DNA from: Kiritimatiellaceae bacterium
GTDB taxonomy: Bacteria; Verrucomicrobiota; Kiritimatiellia; Kiritimatiellales; Pontiellaceae
DNA: 11,930 nucleotides
NCBI GenBank assembly: GCA_002712105.1
Contig: PASA01000023.1
Span: 34,468 to 46,397 of the forward strand
Reading direction: 5' to 3'
Part shown: positions 5,880 to 11,930 of the stretch, piece by piece
Numbering within the stretch: the stretch's first letter is position 1
How the letters are laid out: the number at the start of each line of letters is the position of its first letter
The notes under the pieces: generated by a model
The model's database searches: none
The model's input: only the letters and a program-made list of their open reading frames with translations
What the model was told of the DNA's origin: nothing
Program-made: the position numbers and the translations under genes

Positions 5880-7324
5880 TAAATTTTACTACATTTTTAG
5901 ATTTTAAAATATTATTTTTAATTTCAATTTTCATTTTTTTCTTGTTCTTTTTCAAAGGAAGAAAAAAATTAAAATATTTGACACACGAGCGTAACACATT
6001 ACTTCAAGAAAAAGAGGCAACTATTGGATTTGTTCAAAATGTTGGAGAAGTATTTGCTGATTCTGAAAATATTGAGATGGACATACTACTCGAAAGAGTT
6101 CTTCATTATGCAGTAAGAACATGCAAAGCTAGTTCAGGAGCAATTTATTTAATTAACGATGAAAATGATTTAATAGCTCGTTCAATTTCTGGAGTTTTTC
6201 CTCCACTATTTGAGGTGGATGATATTTTAATAAAAAATTCATCAAATATATCCGAAGATCTTAAAAAGGTAATTTATAGTAAAAAATTATCAAATGAATC
6301 CTTAATTGGGGAATGTGTTGTCCATGGTAAATCATTATTAATTGAAGATGCTGAAATGGATGTAAGAATCCCGCAATTACCAATTGAATTTCTGAGGATT
6401 CGTTCTCTTCTTATTATTCCAATGCGTTTTGGGAACGATGTCATTGGTATAATGATTCTTACTAACAGGACTGGTAATACACGCTTTACACTATCTGACT
6501 TGAATTTAGCTCAGGCATTAGCAGGACAAGCTTCCGTACCAATTCACTATGCAGATCTTCAAGAAGCCTTAGAACAAAAAAGGCAGCTTGACAGAGATAT
6601 GCAAATTGCTCGTCAAATTCAAAATTCTTTACTCCCACAATCGTTACCAGAAATAGCTGAAATAGACTTAGCTGCATTTAGTCATCCTGCTTTAGATATA
6701 GGTGGTGACTATTATGACGTTATCGAAATTGATGATAAACATATTGGAATGGTGATTGCTGATGTAAGCGGTAAGGGAATTGGTGGGGCTTTAATGATGG
6801 CAGTATGTAGAAGTGTAATACAAGCTCAGGCAAAAAATGAATATGATCCCAGTAGTATGCTTATATCTTTAAATGATATCTTGTCTCCAAACTTAGCTGA
6901 AAATATGTTCATAAGTATGTTGTATATGGTGCTAAATACAGAAACTCATCTACTTAGCTATGCACGTGCTGGTCATGAACCTCCTATTATATTCCACAGA
7001 GATACTCAAAAAATTGATCGAGAAGAAATTGACGGTATTGCTATCGGACTAGTTGACAAGTCGACCTTTACTTCAATAATTGAAACTAAAAATATTCAAT
7101 TAAGATCCGGTGATTTGGTTGTCACATATACGGACGGTATAACTGAAGCAATGAATGATAAAGGTGAGGAATGGAGTGTTAACAAATTATTAGAATATAT
7201 CTCAAAAAACAATCAAAATTCTGCAACTGAATTACTCGAACAGATTGAAAATAAAGTACTAGAATTTGCAGGAAATATTCCTCAGTATGATGATATGACA
7301 ATGCTAGCAATGAACATAAAGTAA
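5876..7324 (+). CDS. Membrane-anchored GAF-PP2C serine phosphatase, RsbU/SpoIIE type
   Basis: 482 residues. One hydrophobic helix at 8-27 followed by KGRKK anchors the protein in the inner membrane with the bulk in the cytoplasm; a short coiled coil follows. A GAF domain covers about 65-225 ('SSGAIYLINDENDLIARSISG', 'LLIIPMRFGNDVIGIMIL'). The linker 'LDRDMQIARQIQNSLLP' is the usual helix before SpoIIE/RsbU catalytic domains. The PP2C-like domain (about 250-482) has 'GGDYYD' with Asp278, 'DVSGKG' starting at Asp296, 'YTDGITEA' with Asp420 and a terminal 'DDMTM', the metal ligands needed for activity. The GAF ligand is unknown. The ATG overlaps the STAS stop, so the likely substrate is the phosphoserine of that protein. 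The pair probably controls a sigma factor or another effector through a kinase encoded elsewhere. Confidence 0.93.
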   Translation: MINFTTFLDFKILFLISIFIFFLFFFKGRKKLKYLTHERNTLLQEKEATIGFVQNVGEVFADSENIEMDILLERVLHYAVRTCKASSGAIYLINDENDLIARSISGVFPPLFEVDDILIKNSSNISEDLKKVIYSKKLSNESLIGECVVHGKSLLIEDAEMDVRIPQLPIEFLRIRSLLIIPMRFGNDVIGIMILTNRTGNTRFTLSDLNLAQALAGQASVPIHYADLQEALEQKRQLDRDMQIARQIQNSLLPQSLPEIAEIDLAAFSHPALDIGGDYYDVIEIDDKHIGMVIADVSGKGIGGALMMAVCRSVIQAQAKNEYDPSSMLISLNDILSPNLAENMFISMLYMVLNTETHLLSYARAGHEPPIIFHRDTQKIDREEIDGIAIGLVDKSTFTSIIETKNIQLRSGDLVVTYTDGITEAMNDKGEEWSVNKLLEYISKNNQNSATELLEQIENKVLEFAGNIPQYDDMTMLAMNIK

Positions 7325-7332
7325 TTTATCTC

Positions 7333-7360
7333 TTGTTAAATTTTAATTTTTAATTATTAA
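7333..7360 (+). promoter_or_regulatory. Candidate promoter for the riboswitch-btuB transcript
   Basis: TTGTTA (7333-7338), 16 nt, TATTAA (7355-7360). The implied start near 7367 is just before the riboswitch aptamer, which is where a promoter is needed. Matches are imperfect and the region is A/T-rich. Confidence 0.4.
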
Positions 7361-7370
7361 ATAATTCCAA

Positions 7371-7489
7371 TGTGGGTATTTGGTAAGATCTGTGAAACTC
7401 AGACACTGTCGCGCAACTGTTAAAGTCAGAAAACATACCTTCATTTTTTAAATTAACTTTACACCTCGCGGTTAGGTAAGGAGAGAGAA
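7371..7489 (+). ncRNA. Cobalamin riboswitch upstream of btuB
   Basis: The leader carries the conserved core in order: GGGTATTTGG, a GTGAAACTC segment closed by CTG/CAG, ACTGTCGCGCAACTGT, then AGTCAGAAAACATACC (B12-box equivalent). GGTAT (7375-7379) pairs with ATACC (7435-7439) to close the aptamer. The expression platform is a small hairpin, ACCT (7463-7466) with AGGT (7474-7477) and a CGCGGTT loop. Loop bases CGCGG (7467-7471) can pair with TCGCG (7409-7413) in the aptamer, the L5-L13 kissing interaction typical of cobalamin riboswitches. The Shine-Dalgarno AAGGAG (7478-7483) directly follows the hairpin, so ligand binding should block translation. The aptamer is compact, with no large peripheral P8-P12-type arm, and there is no terminator, so control is probably translational. 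Confidence 0.87.
7478..7483 (+). promoter_or_regulatory. Ribosome binding site of btuB
   Basis: AAGGAG, 6 nt before the ATG at 7490, one of the strongest sites in the window. It abuts the regulatory hairpin of the cobalamin riboswitch and its two A residues could join the stem. Confidence 0.85.
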
Positions 7490-9346
7490 ATGTATCAAGC
7501 AATAAGAATTGCTTTTATAGTTATATGTATTGTCAGATCATCTATAGCTATTATAACAATGGATGAAATAATTGTTGAGTCTACTAAAATTCCAACACCG
7601 TTAAATATGGTGAATTCTTCCCTAGAAATTTTAACTAGTCAAGATTTAGAAGATTCTGGTGCTGAATTTTTATCGGAGGTATTAACATCATTGCCTGGTG
7701 TACATATCTCACAAACCGGAAGTTTTGGAGGCGCTACATCTATATATTTAAGAGGTGGAAAACCTAAACACTCATTAATTCTTTTAGATGGTATTCCGTT
7801 AAATGATTCGCTTGACGCAAATGGATATGATTTATCTCATTTTGATATAAATGGAATAGAAAGAGTTGAGGTGCTTAAAGGACCATATAGTTCTTTGTAT
7901 GGTTCAGGCGCATTATCTGGAGTAATTAATATAATTTCAAAAAAAGGCTACAATAATCCAAAAAAAAGTATTCAAATTGAAAAGGGATCTTTTGACTCTA
8001 CCAAGTTAGGAGTAAGCATATATGAAGGAACTCCATCTAATTATCTTAATATTAACGCCAGTACATTTAGATCTGATGGATTTTCTCACGCATCGACCTA
8101 CACGCCCGGGTCTGGATTAGATGACGATCAAATTGAAAATGACAATGTTCATATAAATACAGGTGGGATTATAAATAATGGTAACGAATGGAATCTTTCA
8201 TACCGTAATATTGATACGCTTGCAGAATATGATCCCGATGGGCGCTGGAATACTGGAGATCCAGGAAGCTATAAAAGAAAGCAAGAGATTCTATACGGTA
8301 ATTTTAAACAAAATATTAAAGACGACAAATTAAGTTTGAACTATTCATTATCCCATAAAAAATTAGATCTTCTTTATCCTGACTATTTTACCGGAACTTA
8401 TAATACAGGTGATTATCAATTATTAACACAAACTACATTATTTAAATGGAGCGGTATTTATAAAGTTTCAGATGATGAAAATATTTTATTCGCATTCGAA
8501 AACTCAGGGGAAAAAATAAATAAATCAAGTTATCTTTCAGGCGCAGATGAAATTAAATTTAAAAGTTACCTTATTGCCTATCAAAAAGATTTAAATGATA
8601 AATTTAGCTATATGATATCTACAAGAACAGATGACCATAATTTATTTGACTCAGCTGAAACATATCAAGGTTCAGCTGCCTTATATTTATCTAAAAATAC
8701 TAAATTAAATACTTCAATTGGAACAAGTTTTTTAGCTCCAAGCGGTTTTCAGTTATCTAGAAATCGTGCACTTGATGCTGAAAACGGTAACTCGTTTGAA
8801 ATTGGGTTGAATCATTTTATTCCAAAGTTTAATACAGATGTTGATTTTACCTATTTTAACAATAAATTTGAAGATCCAATTGGTTGGAATGGTACAAATT
8901 ATGTAAATTATGCTGAATCTGATATTGAAGGATTTGAGGTTGGTAGCACTTTTGATTTATCCTATGAAGATTATTTAAGGTTTTCGTATACTTATATCGA
9001 TACTGATAGTGACGATGATGATTTTATTAGTAGACGGCCACAACATAAAGCAAACCTTAAATATTTTACTAAGCCAACAGAAAAAATATCCATATCAACC
9101 TTTCTTAGTTATGTAGACAAGGTCTCAGATAAGAATTTTTATGACCCTGCATCATCTTTGTATGCAGGCGTTCCTGTAATACTTGATGAATATTTTGTTG
9201 TGGATTCTAATATTAGATATAAACACAATGAAAAAGTTGAGTATTATTTAAATATCAAAAATATTTTTGATGAAGAATATGCAACTGTTTCAGGTTATAA
9301 TACGCAAAAGTTTTCAATATTCTCAGGCATAAAAATTAACTTATAA
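7490..9346 (+). CDS. btuB: TonB-dependent outer-membrane cobalamin receptor, BtuB-like
   Basis: 618 residues, matching BtuB size. A signal peptide covers about 1-20 (cleavage near SIA|II). A TonB-box-like 'DEIIVES' is at 25-31. The plug domain runs to about 155 with 'LPGVHISQTGSFGGATSIYLRGGKPKHSLILLDGIPLND'-type features: the R-G and L-L-D-G-I-P-L-N blocks, then 'ERVEVLKGPYSSLYGSGALSG' spread over the plug end and 'VINIISKKG'. The rest is a 22-strand-type barrel of alternating aromatic/polar strands, closing with 'NIKNIFDEEYATVSGYNTQKFSIFSGIKINL'-type family ending. The final residue is Leu rather than the usual Phe/Trp, a minor oddity. It imports cobalamin across the outer membrane using TonB energy. 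Substrate is assigned from the cobalamin riboswitch in its leader plus plug similarity. No btuFCD transporter lies in the window. Confidence 0.88.
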   Translation: MYQAIRIAFIVICIVRSSIAIITMDEIIVESTKIPTPLNMVNSSLEILTSQDLEDSGAEFLSEVLTSLPGVHISQTGSFGGATSIYLRGGKPKHSLILLDGIPLNDSLDANGYDLSHFDINGIERVEVLKGPYSSLYGSGALSGVINIISKKGYNNPKKSIQIEKGSFDSTKLGVSIYEGTPSNYLNINASTFRSDGFSHASTYTPGSGLDDDQIENDNVHINTGGIINNGNEWNLSYRNIDTLAEYDPDGRWNTGDPGSYKRKQEILYGNFKQNIKDDKLSLNYSLSHKKLDLLYPDYFTGTYNTGDYQLLTQTTLFKWSGIYKVSDDENILFAFENSGEKINKSSYLSGADEIKFKSYLIAYQKDLNDKFSYMISTRTDDHNLFDSAETYQGSAALYLSKNTKLNTSIGTSFLAPSGFQLSRNRALDAENGNSFEIGLNHFIPKFNTDVDFTYFNNKFEDPIGWNGTNYVNYAESDIEGFEVGSTFDLSYEDYLRFSYTYIDTDSDDDDFISRRPQHKANLKYFTKPTEKISISTFLSYVDKVSDKNFYDPASSLYAGVPVILDEYFVVDSNIRYKHNEKVEYYLNIKNIFDEEYATVSGYNTQKFSIFSGIKINL

Positions 9347-9353
9347 GAAGAGT

Positions 9354-10883
9354 TTATTTAAAATAAGACTTTAATTCATTTTGCAAATGATTAGCAATAA
9401 TTTCATATTTGCTTTCATTAGCTAAATTTACAGTTTCTAGAGGATCCTTTTTATAATCAAATAACTGCTTAGCAATTACATTAGATTTATCATAAGGGCT
9501 TCTGGTATCACTTTTCATCCATTCAATATATCTATATCGTTCATTTCTTAAAGCATATCCCATTCCATTACCACTTGGCCATTGACTTAATGCTGATGAT
9601 TTTAATGATATTTTTGGATTATTCATAATAGGTTTTAAACTCAATCCATGTAAATTGCTTGGTATGTCTTGGGAAGTTAAATCACATAATGTTGGAAAAA
9701 TATCGATAAATTCAACTGGAGATGTTGATTTTTTTCCACCATTTATCTCAGGAGAAATAAACATTAATGGTGAACGAGTCGCTTGCTCAAAATTAGTATG
9801 CTTACACCAAAGTCCATGATCACCAAGATGCCAACCATGGTCTCCCCATATTACAATAGCTGTACTTTTATCTAGTTTTAACCTTCTTAATTCATTTACT
9901 AAATCTCCTATTAACTTATCTATATAGGATACGCATGCATAATATCCATGGATTAACTCTAACTGAAGATCTTCAGAAATATGTTTTGAGATATCTTTGG
10001 AATGGCTATCATAATCAGGAACACCATTATAGCTTTTTAATTCTCCTACCTTTATATAGGTAATCTCATCGTCATTTTTTGCTTTTTTTTGATAAGGATG
10101 AATTTTAAAATTATTTCTATTATACATATCCCAATATTTCTTGGGAGCTGTAAACGGTAAATGAGGGCGTTTATATCCAACTGCTAAGAAGAAAGGTTTT
10201 TTTGAGTTTTTTAACTCCTTTAACGTTTTTTTTGCATATTCATTAAGCAAACCATCTTCATACGCTTCATCTGGAACATCAGCTGATTCAACAACTTGAT
10301 TCCCCCCTCTATCATGCAAATATTTTTTTTGTTCAGCATATGTTTCCGCCCCATTTCTTTTTGCCTCAGCCAATAATTCATGAGCTCTATCGGATTGAAA
10401 ATGACCAAGTACAGTTGGTTTATTTCCTTTTAAAGCTGGAATTTCATGAAATCTTTTAAATGGTTGAGACCATGAAAATCTATCCATTTGACTATCTACA
10501 CATCTTGGATCAAAAATTTTTCCCATTCCAATAGTTTCGTATCCATTATTTTTAAAATATTGAGGGATAGTAAGAATATTTGGATTTTTTTGACGCATTC
10601 TAGTTTTAAGATCTAAAACTTGTGTATAGTCAGGCCTCATTCCAGTCATTAAGCTCGCCCTACTAGGTCCACATACTGCTTGTTGACAATGCGCGTTTAA
10701 AAATACAGTTCCTGATTTAGCCAATTTGTCCATATAAGGAGTTTTGGCTTTTTCATCACCAAAACAACCAATGGTTGGTTTTAAATCATCAACGGAGATA
10801 AATAAAATATTTTGGACTTTCTCTGCGTAACTTGAAAAAATTATAATAAATTGTAACCAAACGACTTTTTTTATTAAATTCAT
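9354..10883 (-). CDS. Exported iduronate-2-sulfatase-like sulfatase (S1_7 type)
   Basis: 509 residues from the ATG at 10883; a TTG at 10889 would add only two residues and abut the esterase stop. Residues 1-20 are a signal peptide (cleavage near SYA|EK). 'NILFISVDDLKPTIGCFGD' starts at 25 with metal ligands Asp32-Asp33. 'CQQAVCGPSRASLMTGMRPD' places formylglycine-forming Cys71 in CGPSR (71-75). 'VGYKRPHLPFTAPKKYWD' and 'GDHGWHLGDHGLWCKHTNFE' (Asp348-His349 and following) are hallmarks of the iduronate-2-sulfatase group. The family removes 2-O-sulfates from uronic acids or related sugars; marine members act on varied algal polysaccharides, so the exact substrate is open. It needs a formylglycine-generating enzyme encoded elsewhere. 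It lies 6 nt after the esterase stop, likely one transcript. Its 3' end is 7 bp from btuB, convergent, with no terminator visible. Confidence 0.94.
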   Translation of the reverse strand: MNLIKKVVWLQFIIIFSSYAEKVQNILFISVDDLKPTIGCFGDEKAKTPYMDKLAKSGTVFLNAHCQQAVCGPSRASLMTGMRPDYTQVLDLKTRMRQKNPNILTIPQYFKNNGYETIGMGKIFDPRCVDSQMDRFSWSQPFKRFHEIPALKGNKPTVLGHFQSDRAHELLAEAKRNGAETYAEQKKYLHDRGGNQVVESADVPDEAYEDGLLNEYAKKTLKELKNSKKPFFLAVGYKRPHLPFTAPKKYWDMYNRNNFKIHPYQKKAKNDDEITYIKVGELKSYNGVPDYDSHSKDISKHISEDLQLELIHGYYACVSYIDKLIGDLVNELRRLKLDKSTAIVIWGDHGWHLGDHGLWCKHTNFEQATRSPLMFISPEINGGKKSTSPVEFIDIFPTLCDLTSQDIPSNLHGLSLKPIMNNPKISLKSSALSQWPSGNGMGYALRNERYRYIEWMKSDTRSPYDKSNVIAKQLFDYKKDPLETVNLANESKYEIIANHLQNELKSYFK

Positions 10884-10889
10884 AAACAA

Positions 10890-11930
10890 TTAATACCCAA
10901 TCCATTCTTTAATTACATTTCTTACATAAAGACCTGCTCCTGCATTATGCCCTTTACCTGCATGCTTATAATGCATGATATCTCCATTTAAATAACTATA
11001 TTCTAATAAATCATTATATTCAGAATATGGTACTCCATCTACATCTGAAATCTGACTACCGCTATAACCCATGTGTGTAGCCCAAATATATACACTTTCT
11101 TGAGCAGAATAAAATTGATTTTGCCATACACCTGTACCACCATAATAAGGAACGGTTGTATCTAATTCTCCACATATTGTAAGCATTCTTCTAGTTGTTA
11201 CAGGATTAATTATTTCGTCATATAACATACTTTCAGAGGATGAATCATATCTGAAATTCGTTCCATCAAACATATTAGTAATCATGTTACTTACAATACC
11301 AATACCTTGGTGAAAGGTATTATCTTCTAATTCAATCATTAATCGATTTACTAAAGCTCCTCCATTGGATGAGCCTATGATTGTAATCCTGCTACCATCA
11401 ACATTACTATGAAGTTTTAAATACTGAATAATTTTACGAATAAAATCTACATCTGGAGCTTTGCTTGGCTCCTTTCCAATATTCCAACAATTTTGATACC
11501 CGTCAGGAGCTACTCGAATCACATTACTTAGATAACTAATTGCATTGACGTTTCCAGTTCCTCCAAATCCATGAAGATGAATAACTACTGGAAAAGGTCC
11601 ACTTCCATTTGGAATTGCAACTTTAACAGGTCTTTCAAAATTTGTTTCTTGGGACCAATTTTGTGTAATAGTAAAGTCACTTTCTAATACAATTTTTTCA
11701 CTTATCCGATAAAATGCAACTTCTTTATCCGTTGTAATTTGATAATTATTTTCTGGAGGAGTTGCATTAACATCATCATTCAATAGGTTAGAAAATGGGT
11801 CGGTAATAAGATTAGTTGAATTCTCTATTAAATAAATCTCTCCTTCTTGACTGGTCCAAGTTATGTTGAATAAACCGTTAGAAACAGATGATGTTGTTGC
11901 TATTGCTAAATTAAAAATGGCTAAGTGTAT
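10890..11930 (-). CDS. Secreted alpha/beta-hydrolase esterase (CE1/PHB depolymerase-like), 5' end outside window
   Basis: The frame is open to the window edge with no stop, so the gene is 5'-partial with at least 346 residues visible; a TTG at 11783 should not be taken as its start. The visible N-terminal stretch (about 49 residues upstream of that TTG and 30 after) holds 'FNITWTSQEGEIYLIENSTNL' in pattern, then 'NVNATPPENNYQIT....FYRI', a short beta-sandwich-like unit that I associate with secreted Verrucomicrobiota/Planctomycetota proteins. The hydrolase follows: oxyanion region 'VVIHLHGFGG', nucleophile elbow 'GSSNGG' (Ser codon at 11369-11367), acid in 'CGELDTTVPYYGG', and catalytic His in 'HAGKGHNAGAG' near the end. 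This matches the LpqC/feruloyl-esterase-like CE1 group, which cleaves ester substituents from polysaccharides. Followed after 6 nt by a sulfatase, it suggests removal of acyl groups and sulfates from one glycan. Confidence 0.85.
   Translation of the reverse strand: MHLAIFNLAIATTSSVSNGLFNITWTSQEGEIYLIENSTNLITDPFSNLLNDDVNATPPENNYQITTDKEVAFYRISEKIVLESDFTITQNWSQETNFERPVKVAIPNGSGPFPVVIHLHGFGGTGNVNAISYLSNVIRVAPDGYQNCWNIGKEPSKAPDVDFIRKIIQYLKLHSNVDGSRITIIGSSNGGALVNRLMIELEDNTFHQGIGIVSNMITNMFDGTNFRYDSSSESMLYDEIINPVTTRRMLTICGELDTTVPYYGGTGVWQNQFYSAQESVYIWATHMGYSGSQISDVDGVPYSEYNDLLEYSYLNGDIMHYKHAGKGHNAGAGLYVRNVIKEWIGY

Noticed and set aside
10884-10889. TTG start two codons upstream of the iduronate-2-sulfatase-like gene.
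   Set aside because: The ATG at 10883 gives a normal signal peptide; the TTG adds two residues with no support.
11781-11783. TTG as start of a complete 297-residue esterase.
   Set aside because: The frame stays open for 49 more codons to the window edge and those codons form the first half of a recognisable beta-sandwich-like unit, so the gene is 5'-partial.
1-11930. CRISPR arrays, insertion sequences, tRNA genes, phage or defence genes.
   Set aside because: No regularly spaced repeats, transposase motifs, terminal inverted repeats or tRNA-like cloverleaf with CCA were seen; all space is filled by ordinary genes and short leaders.

Overview
The window is an AT-rich (roughly 30 % GC by eye), gene-dense bacterial chromosome segment without recognisable mobile elements, tRNA or rRNA genes. 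The gene content suggests a marine Gram-negative polysaccharide degrader. Evidence for this is two unrelated exported sulfatases, an exported esterase and an outer-membrane TonB-dependent receptor. The esterase carries a short beta-sandwich-like stretch of the 'TW-S-EG--Y-IE-STNL ... FYRI' type, which I associate with Verrucomicrobiota, Lentisphaerota and Planctomycetota. A low-GC marine verrucomicrobial lineage is my best guess; this is inference.

Minus-strand block (3659 down to 1): a DUF1643-like protein, tsaE, tsaB, a 47-residue single-helix ORF that is easily missed, and a sulfatase whose 3' end lies outside the window. Spacing is 8 nt, 1-nt overlap, 0 nt and 8-nt overlap, so this looks like one transcript that runs from tRNA t6A modification genes into an exported sulfatase.

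Plus-strand block (3740 to 7324), divergent from the first across an 80-bp AT-rich gap: a CvpA-like membrane protein with a long C-terminal extension, rsmI (16S rRNA methyltransferase), then a STAS-domain anti-sigma-antagonist-like protein and a membrane-anchored GAF/PP2C (RsbU-type) phosphatase. The last two look like part of a partner-switching signalling module whose kinase (RsbW type) is not in this window. A good sigma70-like promoter lies between rsmI and the STAS gene and shows that the STAS start should be moved downstream.

Plus strand 7333 to 9346: a compact cobalamin riboswitch whose L13-like loop can pair with the aptamer's L5-like loop beside the Shine-Dalgarno sequence, followed by a BtuB-like cobalamin receptor.

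Minus strand 11930 down to 9354, convergent with btuB across 7 bp: a 5'-truncated secreted CE1/PHB-depolymerase-like esterase followed 6 nt later by an iduronate-2-sulfatase-like sulfatase. This pair looks like a small cassette for esterified and sulfated glycans. Both sulfatases keep the C-x-P-S-R formylglycine motif, but no maturase is present in the window.
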